This document shows, one piece after another, positions 11,087 through 23,759 of a stretch of DNA of 64,000 nucleotides. The position numbers and the translations under genes were made by a program. Location: positions 17,027,407-17,091,406 of the forward strand of contig OX457033.1 of assembly GCA_949752745.1 (NCBI GenBank), read 5' to 3'. Within the stretch, counting starts at the first letter, position 1, and each line of letters opens with the position of its first letter. This stretch comes from Protula sp. h YS-2021 (taxonomy: Eukaryota > Annelida > Polychaeta > Sabellida > Serpulidae). The notes beneath the pieces are model-generated. The model had not been told where the DNA came from. It was given only the letters and a program-made list of their open reading frames with translations, and did no database searches.

Positions 11087-14000
11087 TTTCTTTACTTTGT
11101 TCTGGCTAAGTTATTGTTATTCCAATTTAAATACGATAAAGCTGTCTCATTATTATAACCTTGTAATGGTCCATTTCCAAAGTTGCAGTTTCTATCGTTG
11201 AATTCTAATTTCGAAGAAACTGCGCTTATAATTTACATAACTGAAATCTCTTTGTTGAAGTGAGATATTTTATATCTTTATATGCCTGTTGCTTATTTGC
11301 TTGAAGAATTGCTACAGTGCTCTTATTTTATACAGAAATATTCAGCGGTAATCAACACGTCATTAACGAAAGTGATAAACTGCCGGAATCTTTCTTTCTA
11401 CATAAGGTACAGCTGCAAGGTATATATTTCCGTTAAAAATCTATGACATTTTGAAGTAATTAGCGACCGAAAAGGGCATTCCACTACACCATATCTGCAT
11501 CAGAAACTGCTAATTATTCCATCCAGATGTTTCAACTTTCCTGTCACAGTACTCAGCCGCAGTATTCACAAAATAACATTTAACATAATTGAACTTTACT
11601 CCTAGAAGCTAAAATTAATTATCTAATTGTAACATAATTTTAGGTAAATATTTGGTTTAAATATTTTGTTAAATATGTGAAATTTATTAATTTGCTTTTA
11701 GATGTTGTGGTCGGCTACGGAGCAGTTAACGGAATCAGTTAGCTGTATAGTTACCTTTTGTAAATACGGCTGGACGTGTTATTGTATTTTATCTTTAAAA
11801 TAACCAACTAATAACATTGAATTACAATTTGCTCATTGCCGAGTATAAATGCAGTAGTAGTAAATTTATTTCATAAGTGGTTAGTTACTGAGAATTTAAT
11901 TCAACATCTCTCTGATGCAGACGAGCCAGAGGAAGGAATGATTTGAAGATGTAAATGGAGACAATTTAGCGCTTTTTGGCCTAAAACCTAAACATATTTG
12001 ATAAAAGGAGAAGCCCTCTTCGGGTGGAACAAACTGAAAATTTGTAAGCCAATCAGTTCCAACCACGTGAAACTGCTTGTAATATAATCGTATGTAGGGA
12101 TCATCTTCCACATTCAGGTGATGTATGGATGCCTACATGGAACATTGATATTGGCTGCAGAAAATAGTTTAACCGAGGGCTATTAGTTTGAACGATTAGC
12201 CGTGAGTACTATTGGCATGATATCATCACTAAAGAAGGTCTTTTGTTGGTATTTGAGGCAGTCATTTTGTATTATCATAATGAGAAACTGAGGCAAAACA
12301 GATAAAGCGAGAGCTTCATAAATATAAACTATAAATTAGCTCTAAAAGAGATACTACGAAAGAAAAGGTTGCATTCCCTACATCGTATGCGTTTACTTAC
12401 TACCTTTTGGATATAAAAAACACTCCCTACACCATAGTCCAACCGCGGATATCAAGGAAGCAACAGTGCAGATTTACACCATTTTTGTTTTTGGCAAAAA
12501 AGTACTATGGACTGTCAGAAAGATACGGTATCCAAGTGGAACATTTCTGTATTACGCATAGTTATTTAAGTGTATATTTTCTGGATCCAACTAAAACAAA
12601 ATAAAAGTCGCATTTTGATAAAGGCATGAATTACAGTCCACTGTGACGATAATTCAAAACTTTAATCGAACAGCTAAAATTAAGGTGAAAAGTTTAAATT
12701 GGGGTGAACAAGAATTTCAAAAGGATGCAAAATAACAAACCTACTGCCTCCAGAGATATGAAATATTCTGAAACCTTGGCAGCCCCGAGGTCCACATTTT
12801 CAAACCCTACCCAAATAAAGTCTCTATTCTCTACAAGTTTTGCAATGTACAATTTTTGCTTTTATATTAACTCGAACATTTATGAAAATCAAATAGACAA
12901 ATATTTCAAAACGAACTGACTGAGCCCATTAAGGTATTAAATAATTAACGAAGTCGAAACTATGGAGGTTTTTTTTATTAGTAAATGGGTCATTAGATAT
13001 TATTTTAATTAATGCGTGAAAAAATGCCCTTGTTCCTCTTCCAATGGAGAACTTTTTCCTTTGGAATGCCAGTTGTAATGTTCTTATTCTAAGGGGACTT
13101 TATGGTTATGTAGAAAGATAGATTTCGTTACTACGCACCAGAAACATACCATATTCGAAAGAGCATGGAGTTACATTACAGCTTGCCTAGCAAACAAGAA
13201 AAAGATTGGTTACATTCAAAATATTAGAATTTTTATTAGAATTAGTGGTTATCTTTTCACTCCATGTGTGGAGCGCTCTGTCGCTTAGTGAGATATATTA
13301 GCCACCAACATGGAACGTATTAATGAGATTCCTTCAAAGTCTACCTTTTTGAATGGCTGCTCTCGTAAGTAGACATGCAGTAATGCCACACTGGGTTCCA
13401 TATAAAGGAGCGTGGTACCAAGCTTTACCGATTTGAATGGCTTATATATATATAAGAGGAATTAAACTGGGTACATGTTTTGATGTTGTTAGTTTTTTTA
13501 TAGTTTCACCGTTCGTTTTTGAACAGTAAAAGAGTTCAATAATGAAAGACCTCTTCCTGATCGGTGCGTTCGTTCGCCCGTTCATCCGCCCGTTTGGTGC
13601 AGGCACCGCCACAAAATCTCTGATGCTGAATATTATTTTTTGCAGAAATATCCAATTGCATGTGTCCCTTTCAAGGGCTTTTCAGTAAAAAATGAAAGTC
13701 AATGTTTGCACCACTGATTTAAAGCGGCATGATTAATTCGAATTCAAACAATGCACATTACAAGCACTGACGGGCACATGTAGGATATTTTACAAGGGTT
13801 ATATTTTGCTCCATAGGCTTGTGAGCTGTTATTTATAGTGATAAAAAATCGCGTTCAAATCAAGTTAAATAGAAATAGGAACAGTGAAATGTTAAAACTT
13901 CACCATGATAAAATTGAAAACGGTTTTGTCGAGTTTCCTTAAACTTTAACTGTTCCGGAGTTTTCGGTATATCATACAATATCAGTTGCTTTACTTTTGA

Positions 14001-14232
14001 CGTCACTTACTTCAGGGAATATCGGTGTATTGACCCTATCTTTCGCTTTATATATACAAATAAAATACAATTGCTCTCACAATCCAAACCAGTTGTGTAA
14101 GTATTGCACTTTTCGATGTCGCTTTTAAGTTATTGCGTAAGTTGTGCCTTGTTCTAATCCCATCTCAAAACATTTGACATTTGTTTCGTGCGTCTAAGTC
14201 ATAATCTTTCAGTCCGTGTACTGGTGGGATGT
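11087..14232. other. Spacer upstream of the receptor gene
   Basis: AT-rich. Only short, unsupported ORFs. The promoter of the receptor should lie at its left end, but no TATA or initiator element could be identified with confidence. Confidence 0.4.
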
Positions 14233-14242
14233 ACTGCAACAT

Positions 14243-14876
14243 GGGAACCGGACAAAATACCACCGGACATAATACCACCGGACATAATACCACCGGGCAA
14301 AATACCACCGGACATAATACCACCAAGGAAATGAAAACTAGGACAAAATACCACCAACGATATCTTTTTATTATACAGCGTGACAACGCAGACTCGGTGG
14401 CGTCCAGTTATCGAACTAGCTCAAATGGGACGCGAAACGGAGACGGCTTAGGGATTGTTAAAATCAGATGCAGTAGGTCGCAGAGAATAAGAGCAAATAC
14501 TCCGCTATGTCATTGTTGATAAGGGATTGCCAAAGCGCGAGACTTTTCGCATATAAATAGGGCACTAAAATGAGTAGAATTTAAACCAATATCAACAGCA
14601 ATAAACCACGACAATAAACTAAGTAGGACCTACAAAAAAGAACAGTTACAGTAAAACAGAATGTCTCAGTGAATGTAATTTTACGTTTGTTTTTGTTACA
14701 TTCAGTTATAAAAAGCGCCGGTGATCTGACAAAGCAATAAAAGATTGTGGTGGTATTTTGTCCTAGTTTTCATTTCCTTGGTGGTATTATGTCCGGTGGT
14801 ATTATGTCCGGTGGTATTTTGTCCGGTGGTATTATGTCCTTTGGTATTATGTCCGGTGGTATTTTGTCCTACACCC
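14243..14876. mobile_element. Foldback (MULE-like) element with 15-bp subterminal repeats and 10-bp target duplication
   Basis: Left arm 14250-14356 and right arm 14747-14870 are inverted copies built from the 15-bp unit GGACATAATACCACC and its variant GGACAAAATACCACC (about 6-7 units per arm). They share an identical inner segment containing AAGGAAATGAAAACTAGG. The direct repeat ACTGCAACAT at 14233-14242 and 14877-14886 brackets the element exactly, as a target-site duplication would. Duplications of 9-10 bp are typical of Mutator-like elements. No transposase is present, so it is non-autonomous. The ORFs in the arms are repeat artefacts. Confidence 0.8.
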
Positions 14877-14998
14877 ACTGCAACATACCGACTTGTCAGA
14901 GGTTAGGCAGCATTAATTCAAGCGATATTATTGGTTAAAACATACAAACCATATATATTCTGTTCTTAGTGATTTGAGTAAGTATATATACACTTAAG

Positions 14999-15020
14999 CG
15001 CAATGTAACGTTACATTGCG
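14999..15020. repeat. 22-bp perfect palindrome
   Basis: Centre AATGTAACGTTACATT flanked by CGC/GCG. Every position is self-complementary. Function unknown. Confidence 0.9.
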
Positions 15021-15493
15021 GTTGACCATATGCGCTTCTAATTTGGGAATCGATTACGAGAACCAAGAGGTCATGTGTACTTGAGCATCTGCGATCTCTC
15101 CTTATTAGCCGTTTATTCTTCTGGTCTGGAAATGCGCCTGGAAGATAATTTAAGATGGAAGGAAGATTTGGAGACAGGAGATATTCTTGTTATATCGGAA
15201 GGTTTTGTCTTGTGCATTTATTGAATTTGTATCGCTTTCTTTTAGCAATATCACCCTTTCTGATAACAACATGTATCTCCTAGACTGTTTAGGCTACGCT
15301 AGTTGACCGAATAGGCAGTAGACCACTGTTTTATATGATGTGTGCAATGAGTGGATTAGTAAGAATACAGACTAACTAGAGCTGAATTTTAATTGTTTAA
15401 ACGAAATGGTGCACTTGAAAAGGAGAAAATTCCCTATATGTTTAACTTTGGCACAAAATAGGATTTTCAAAGAAAGCAAAGGCAAAATATAAT

Positions 15494-16129
15494 TTGGGTT
15501 CCCGCATTACAGTGGACAGTGACAGGTATGGAATAAGCAATCACTGGGCAAGAAAATCAAGAGATGAGTTTGGTTTTGTTAATTTCCATACGAGAAACAA
15601 GCGCAACAGCTTGGTCTGGAGGCAGACAGGAAAACGTATGCATTTTGTATCAAAGTGTTTTTTTCATATTTTGCATCATTTGACAAAACCGGTGTTGCAG
15701 TTTCAAGTTTTGGACGATGTCAAGCACCTCTCTCCTGGTCTGCCAAAAACATTTTTGGATGCCATGCAGTGCAGCAATTTTTCTGAGAGCACATTGAAGC
15801 TACATGGAATTTTTTCAAGGGCAGACAAATTTCAAAATATATATAATTTTGACAGGAACGAAGTTATAGGATGGCCCTTTGTTTGTCATTCCGAAGTAAG
15901 TGGATTAAAAACAAACACAAAAATTTCTTTACCAAGCAGTCTTAAACTCTTAACTGAATTGGTACGGTTTGGGGAGGACTCTAGTTTAAAATTTATTCTT
16001 CGCCGAATGCTATCTTATAGAGACACCGTTGGTGGTCTTGCTAATTACCTGTGTAAATGGATGGTCATTGCTGTATTTACTGTTCAGGAATTCCTGGACG
16101 TCAATAGTCAACAAAACCATCACAAATAA
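15494..16129 (+). CDS. Unrecognised ORF, probably the terminal exon of a plus-strand gene
   Basis: An open frame of about 212 codons ends with TAA at 16127-16129 and is followed at once by AATAAA signals. The frame is open back to 15446, but there is no upstream ATG; the first internal ATG is at 15638. An acceptor such as TTTTCAAAG near 15464-15472 could begin it as a last exon. The protein is mixed in composition with no repeats, no clear membrane segment and no motif I recognise; segments such as SLVWRQTGKRMHFV and LPSSLKLLTELVRFGED look like ordinary folded protein. It could be a real gene end, a recent retrocopy or a mobile-element fragment. No function is assigned. Confidence 0.4.
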   Translation: MGSRITVDSDRYGISNHWARKSRDEFGFVNFHTRNKRNSLVWRQTGKRMHFVSKCFFHILHHLTKPVLQFQVLDDVKHLSPGLPKTFLDAMQCSNFSESTLKLHGIFSRADKFQNIYNFDRNEVIGWPFVCHSEVSGLKTNTKISLPSSLKLLTELVRFGEDSSLKFILRRMLSYRDTVGGLANYLCKWMVIAVFTVQEFLDVNSQQNHHK

Positions 16130-16135
16130 ACACCA

Positions 16136-16149
16136 AATAAAGAAATAAA
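16136..16149 (+). terminator. Polyadenylation signals after the unrecognised ORF
   Basis: AATAAA at 16136-16141 and again at 16144-16149, within 20 bases of the stop codon. A third overlaps the stop at 16125-16130. Confidence 0.5.
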
Positions 16150-18330
16150 ACTTTATGCTTTTGTAATTGCGAATCACTTTGTCTTGCAAAGGCTTCTTTT
16201 AAAAGACATGAATGATATATCTTTCATTCTTGATTTTATTTAATAAAAATATGAAAATAGTTGGTCGTTCAACAAACAATATACAGCATCTAATGTCATT
16301 TTGGACGGATAGTAATAAAGTAAACTAAGATACACAAACAAACGGGTACATAAATAAAAACATACAATGTACCAAAACGCAGCATTTGTTATCTGGGACA
16401 CCTGTGACGTCACTCACAACTACTTATCGCATCTTTTTTTATGAAGTTTACGTTAGTTCAAAACATTGGACACAGAGCAAAATCCGTGAAGGCCGAGCCA
16501 TCAACACAGTTATGTACATCGCCGCATTAAACATGTCAATGGCGATATCTTGTAAAATTATAACATATTTCCTATAAAGGTCAGGATTAAAAAAAAATGG
16601 TAGTAGGGAAGTATTTCGAAATGTGTATTCCACCCTCCTAAGAAATGCAACAATTTTGCGAGTGGTTTTTTTTTCTAAATACTTGCTTTGCAAAATACTA
16701 TTAACTGTTTTCTTAAATCAACTTCAACTTTATTTATTTCTTATAAAACAGAACAAATCAACTTCCAGAGTCTGCCTACCCGGATCACTTGCTGATCACA
16801 GCCCTTGACACTGCAGCCATTTAGCCCTCTGTGTTGGTCAAATTCCCGCGTAATGATTTCGCCATTCATAATATAGTTTGGAAACGTTTTTAAAACTTGT
16901 AGCCCATTGGTGACGTAATTACTGGAGTGAGACTAGAATCTAGTCGTTCATACTTGCACACAATTATAAACGAACAATCATAAATATCTAAAATTCTAAA
17001 TGCGGCTACACTCTTAAGCGGTTATACTCGACATGGTTAGGACTTTTAGATTCTACTCCTACTGGTTATGCACTGGGGATTAATCTCCAGCTGGTTATAT
17101 GGGAACTAACAGGTTATGCTTCTACGGCTGTACAAGTCTTTGGCACGAATTGGAACAGAAGAAAATAAAAAAAAAAGAATGCGAATACACAGTGGGCGCA
17201 CATTCATAAACGCACGACCCCATTATCTCATCTGGAACTTTCTACCATAATAGGCAAGTAGTTACTGACATTTTATGTATGCGTGTCGTTCAAAACTATA
17301 AAACTAGTTCTTAGTCACTCTCATCTATACAATACAGGAAGGTTTATTGGAGAAAATATTTACAACAAAAGATTTTTTGTCATTTTGTCCTTTAACAAAG
17401 AGGAAAACGTTACCATTTTGCTATCTCAAGGGACCAATGGAATAAATCGCAAGACCTCTATACACTTCGGAGTGTGCCACGTCATAATAAAACAATGACG
17501 TAAAAATAAAACCAGACAAAAATGAAAGCAAATACAATGGCAGCACACAATGAACAAGCAATGCTAAAACTACAGTGTAAACACTGAAACAGAAATCGAC
17601 TTCTAAATTCTTTTTATAGACGTGACTATAAAAATCCAAATTAATTTTCCAGAACAAGTGTCCAAGTAACTAGGCATGTTGAGCCCATTTACGCCGGAAA
17701 TCGCAGTCTAATCGCTTACTACTATAATCAGAAGGGTGGGGGATGGGGGGCGGGGGTCTTGTTTGCACGCAGCCCGGGATTGGGAAACAAGCCCTGACCA
17801 TAAGGACGACACTGCACCAGTTTACAACACGATACAAATACCCGCACACCCGGTTAGTGATTATATCACAGAATACGTATTACCTCCTAATACTGCCCTG
17901 GATACTCACTAAAAATCGAATATAACATACGACATGCTTTAAAATACTGTACATGGAGCCCGCATCCATGAAAGGTTGCTTTGGTAAAAGTTGTTGAAAG
18001 TGTGACCACACATTTACATTCAGCAGTATATAAAATCAGAAATTATTTGATTAACAAGTTTGTCCAAGGACAAAGTCCCAGCTTACGAAAAGCAATAAGA
18101 CCCATTCCAGCGTAAATGAGCGAAGGAATTTCCCTGAAATATCAAGCTTCAAAAGATGAGACGGCAAAGAGCTAGCTCAATAATTAATTTAGCACTGGAC
18201 CAGAACATAGACCGATAAATGCATACAAAGATTTCTTTCCCAGAAAAATGGGGAACAGATTTTTTGTATATCTGGTAGAATGGATAGTTTGCCATAGATA
18301 CCTTCAAACAACGCTCGCATTTCGGACCAG
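16150..18330. other. Spacer, no gene seen
   Basis: AT-rich with short unsupported ORFs and a G-rich patch near 17735-17757. No splice-consistent coding sequence found. Confidence 0.4.
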
Positions 18331-18560
18331 TGCGCATATTTCTGTAACTTGCCTCGATGCGCGGTTCTAATTCAGACAAGTGCGCATGTTTATTTAATTT
18401 GCGTTGATGCGCGGCTCTCATTTTGGAACAGTGCACATGTTTATTTAACTTAATAAAGATAAATGCGCGGTTCTTATTCCAGACCAATGCGCATGTTTAT
18501 TTTACTTTCGTACTTATTTTGGACAAGTGCACAAGTTTCCTTAGGTTGACTTGATGCGCG
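18331..18560. repeat. Degenerate ~50-bp minisatellite
   Basis: About five diverged copies of a 40-57 bp unit with the landmarks TGCGCATGTTTATTTAA and GATGCGCGG. It runs directly into the 114-bp satellite. Confidence 0.7.
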
Positions 18561-21500
18561 GGTCACAACTTTCGTACATTATCGCCCAATGTTCCCTATT
18601 ATCGCCCACCCGAAAAATATTATGTTTATCATATTTTCGGGTCCTAGAATTGTTTCCTGCACTTTTAAAGCGAAAATTACAACTTTCTTGCATTATCGCC
18701 CAATATTCCCTATTATCGCCCACCCGAAAAATATCACATTTATCATATTTTCGGGTCATAGAATTGATTCCTGCACTTTTAAAGCGAAAATTACAACTTT
18801 CTTGCATTATCGCCCAATGTTCCCTATTATCGCCCACCCGAAAAATATCACATTTATCATATTTTCGGGTCATAGAATTGATTCCTGCACTTTTAAAGCG
18901 AAAATTACAACTTTCTTGTATTATCGCCCAATCATTCCCCATTATCGCCCATCCGAAAAAATTTCACATTTATCATAATTTCGGGTCATAGAATTGATTC
19001 CTGCTCTTTTAAAGCGTAAATTACAACTTTCTTGCTTTATCGCCCAATATTCCCAGTCATCGCCCACCCGTAAAATATCACATTGATCATATTTTCGGGT
19101 CACAGAATTGATTCCTGCACTTTTAAAGCGAAAATTACAACTTTCTTGCATTATCGCCCAATATTCCCTATTATCGCCCACACGAAAAATATCACATTTA
19201 TCATATTTTCGGGTCATAGAATTGATTCCTGCACTTTTAAAGCGAAAATTACAACTTTCTTGCATTATCGCCCAATGTTCCCTATTATCGCCCATCCAAA
19301 AAATATCATATTCATCATATTTTCGGGACATAGAATTGATCCCTGCACATTTAAAGCGAAAATTACAACTTTCTTGCATTATCGCCCAATATTCCCTATT
19401 ATCGCCCATCCGAAAACTATCATATTTATCATATTATCGGGATATAGAATTGATTCCTGCTCTTTTAAAGCGAAAATTACAACTTTCTTACATTATCGCC
19501 CAATATTCCCTATTATCGCCCACACGAAAAATATTATATTTATCATATTTTCGGGTCCTAGAATTGTTTCCTGCACTTTTAAAGCGAAAATTACAACTTT
19601 CTTGCTTTATCGCCCAATATTCCCTGTTATCGCCCACCCGTAAAATATCACATTGATCATATTTTCGGGTCACAGAATTGATTCCTGCACTTTTAAAGCG
19701 AGAATTACAACTTTTTTGCATTATCGCCCAATGTTCCCTATTATCGCCCACACGAAAAATATCACATTTATCATATTTTCGGGTCAAAGAATTGATTCCT
19801 GCACTTTTAAAGCGAAAATTACAACTTTCTTGTATTATCGCCCAATATTCCCTATTATCGCCCATCCGAAAAATATCACATTTATCATATTTTCGGGTCA
19901 TAGAATTGATTCCTGCTCTTTTAAAGTGTAAATTACAACTTTCTTGCTTTATCGCCCAATATTCCCTGTCATCGCCCACCCGTAAAATATCACATTGATA
20001 ATATTTTCGGGTCACAGAATTGATTCCTGCACTTTTAAAGCGAAAATTACAACTTTTTTGCATTATCGCCCAATGTTCCCTATTATCGCCCACACGAAAA
20101 ATATCACATTTATCATATTTTCGGGTCATAGAATTGATTCCTGCACTTTTAAAGCGAAAATTACAACTTTCTTGCATTATCGCCCAATGTTCCCTATTAT
20201 CGCCCATCCAAAAAATATCATATTCATCATATTTTCGGGACATAGAATTGATCCCTGCACATTTAAAGCGAAAATTACAACTTTCTTGCATTATCGCCCA
20301 ATATTCCCTATTATCGCCCATCCGAAAACTATCATATTTATCATATTTTCGGGATATAGAATTGATTCCTGCTCTTTTAAAGCGAAAATTACAACTTCTT
20401 TACATTATCGCCCAATATTCCCTATTATCGCCCACACGAAAAATATTATATTTATCATATTTTCGGGTCCTAGAATTGTTTCCTGCACTTTTAAAGCGAA
20501 AATTACAACTTTCTTGCTTTATCGCCCAATATTCCCTGTTATCGCCCACCCGTAAAATATCACATTGATCATATTTTCGGGTCACAGAATTGATTCCAGC
20601 ACTTCTAAAGCGAAAATTACAACTTTTTTGCATTATCGCCCAATGTTCCCTATTATCGCCCACACGAAAAATATCACATTTATCATATTTTCGGGTCAAA
20701 GAATTGATTCCTGCACTTTTAAAGCGAAAATTACAACTTTCTTGTATTATCGCCCAATATTCCCTATTATCGCCCATCCGAAAAATATCACATTTATCAT
20801 ATTTTCGGGTCATAGAATTGATTCCTGCTCTTTTAAAGCGTAAATTACAACTTTCTTGCTTTATCGCCCAATATTCCCTGTCATCGCCCACCCGTAAAAT
20901 ATCACATTGATAATATTTTCGGGTCACAGAATTGATTCCTGCACTTTTAAAGCGTAAATTACAACTTTCTTGCTTTATCGCCCAATATTCCCTGTCATCG
21001 CCCACCCGTAAAATATCACATTGATAATATTTTCGGGTCACAGAATTGATTCCTGCACTTTTAAAGCGAAAATTACAACTTTCTTGCATTATCGCCCAAT
21101 ATTCCCTATTATCGCCCACACGAAAAATATCACATTTATCATATTTCCGGGTCATAGAATTGATTCCTGCACTTTTAAAGCGAAAATTACAACTTTCTTG
21201 CATTATCGCCCAATGTTCCCTATTATCGCCCATCCAAAAAATATCATATTCATCACATTTTCGGGACATAGAATTGATCCCTGCACATTTAAAGCGAAAA
21301 TTACAACTTTCTTGCATTATCGCCCAATATTCCCTATTATCGCCCATCCGAAAACTATCATATTTATCATATTTTCGGGATATAGAATTGATTCCTGCTC
21401 TTTTAAAGCGAAAATTACAACTTCTTTACATTATCGCCCAATATTCCCTATTATCACCCACACGAAAAATATTATATTTATCATATTTTCGGGTCCTAGA

Positions 21501-23757
21501 ATTGTTTTCTGCACTTTTAAAGCGAAAATTACAACTTTCTTGCTTTATCGCCCAATATTCCCTGTTATCGCCCACCCGTAAAATATCACATTGATCATAT
21601 TTTCGGGTCACAGAATTGATTCCTGCACTTTTAAAGCGAAAATTACAACTTTTTTGCATTATCGCCCAATGTTCCCTATTATCGCCCACACGAAAAAATA
21701 TCACATTTATCATATTTTCGGGTCATAGAATTGATTCCTGCTCTTTTAAAGCGAAAATTACAACTTTCTTGTATTATCGCCCAATATTCCCTATTATCGC
21801 CCATCCGAAAAATATCACATTTATCATATTTTCGGGTCATAGAATTGATTCCTGCTCTTTTAAAGCGTAAATTACAACTTTCTTGCTTTATCGCCCAATA
21901 TTCCCTGTCATCGCCCACCCGTAAAATATCACATTGATAATATTTCCGGGTCATAGAATTGATTCCTGCACTTTTAAAGCGAAAATTACAACTTTCTTGC
22001 ATTATCGCCCAATGTTCCCTATTATCGCCCATCCAAAAAATATCATATTCATCATATTTTCGGGACATAGAATTGATCCCTGCACATTTAAAGCGAAAAT
22101 TACAACTTTCTTGCATTATCGCCCAATATTCCCTATTATCGCCCATCCGAAAACTATCATATTTATCATATTTTCGGGATATAGAATTGATTCCTGCTCT
22201 TTTAAAGCGAAAATTACAACTTCTTTACATTATCGCCCAATATTCCCTATTATCACCCACACGAAAAATATTATATTTATCATATTTTCGGGTCCTAGAA
22301 TTGTTTCCTGCACTTTTAAAGCGAAAATTACAACTTTCTTGCTTTATCGCCCAATATTCCCTGTTATCGCCCACCCGTAAAATATCACATTGATCATATT
22401 TTCGGGTCACAGAATTGATTCCTGCACTTTTAAAGCGAAAATTACAACTTTTTTTGCATTATCGCCCAATGTTCCCTATTATCGCCCACACGAAAAAATA
22501 TCACATTTATCATATTTTCGGGTCATAGAATTGATTCCTGCTCTTTTAAAGCGAAAATTACAACTTTCGTACATTATCGCCCAATGTTCCCTATTATCGC
22601 CCACACGAAAAATATTATATGTATCATATTTTCGGGTCCTAGAATTGTTTCCTGCACTTTTAAAGCGAAAATTACAACTTTCTTGCTTTATCGCCCAATA
22701 TTCCCTGTTATCGCCCACCCGTAAAATATCACATTGATCATATTTTCGGGTCATAGAATTGATTCCTGCACTTTTAAAGCGAAAATTACAACTTTCTTGC
22801 ATTATCGCCCAAGATTCCCTATTATCGCCCACACGAAAAATATCACATTTATCATATTTTCGGGTCATAGAATTGATTCCTGCACTTTTAAAGCAAAAAT
22901 TACAATTTTCTTACATTATCGCCCAATGCTCCCTATTATCACCCACCCGAAAAATATCACATTTATCATATTTTCGGGTCATAGAATTGATCCCTGCTCT
23001 TTTAAAGCGAAAATTACAACTTTCTTGCATTATCGCCCAATGCTCCCTATTATCGCCCACACGAAAAATATCATATTTATCATATTTTCGGGTCATAGAA
23101 TTGATTCCTGCACTTTTAAAGCGAAAATTACAACTTTCTTGCATTATCGCAAAATGTTCCCTATTATCGCCCACCCGAAAAATATTATATTTATCATATT
23201 TTCGGGTCTTAGAATTGTTTCCTGCACATTTAAAGCGAAAATTACAACTTTCTTGCAGTATCGACCAATATTCCCTATTATCGCCCATCCAAAAAATATC
23301 ATATTTATCATATTTTCGGGACATAGAATTGATCCCTGCACTTTTAAAGCGAAAATTACAACTTTCTTGCATTATCGCCCAATGCTCCCTATTATCGCCC
23401 ACACGAAAAATATCATATTTATCATATTTTCGGGTCATAGAATTGATTCCTGCACTTTTAAAGCGAAAATTACAACTTTCTTGCATTATCGCAAAATGTT
23501 CCCTATTATCGCCCACCCGAAAAATATTATATTTATCATATTTTCGGGTCTTAGAATTGTTTCCTGCACATTTAAAGCGAAAATTACAACTTTCTTGCAG
23601 TATCGACCAATATTCCCTATTATCGCCCATCCAAAAAATATCATATTTATCATATTTTCGGGACATAGAATTGATCCCTGCACTTTTAAAGCGAAAATTA
23701 CAACTTTCTTGCTTTATCGCCCAATGTTCCTTATTATCGCCCACTTGAAAATATCAT
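18556..23757. repeat. 114-bp satellite, about 45 tandem copies
   Basis: The monomer contains two TTATCGCCCA boxes about 20 bp apart, an inverted repeat CCCGAAAA...TTTTCGGG, then GAATTGATTCCTGC and AAAGCGAAAATTACAACTTT. The period of 114 is a multiple of three and the monomer lacks stops in several frames, so 38-residue-periodic ORFs appear on both strands. Higher-order structure is visible: blocks recur at 912 bp (8 monomers), 1026 bp (9 monomers) and, near 23.1-23.7 kb, 342 bp (3 monomers). It is not protein coding. Confidence 0.97.
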
Positions 23758-23759
23758 AG

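Noticed and set aside
18541..23759. Many overlapping 38-residue-periodic ORFs (up to 341 codons) on both strands
   Set aside because: They come from the 114-bp satellite, whose period is a multiple of three; open on both strands, with no splice sites or start context.
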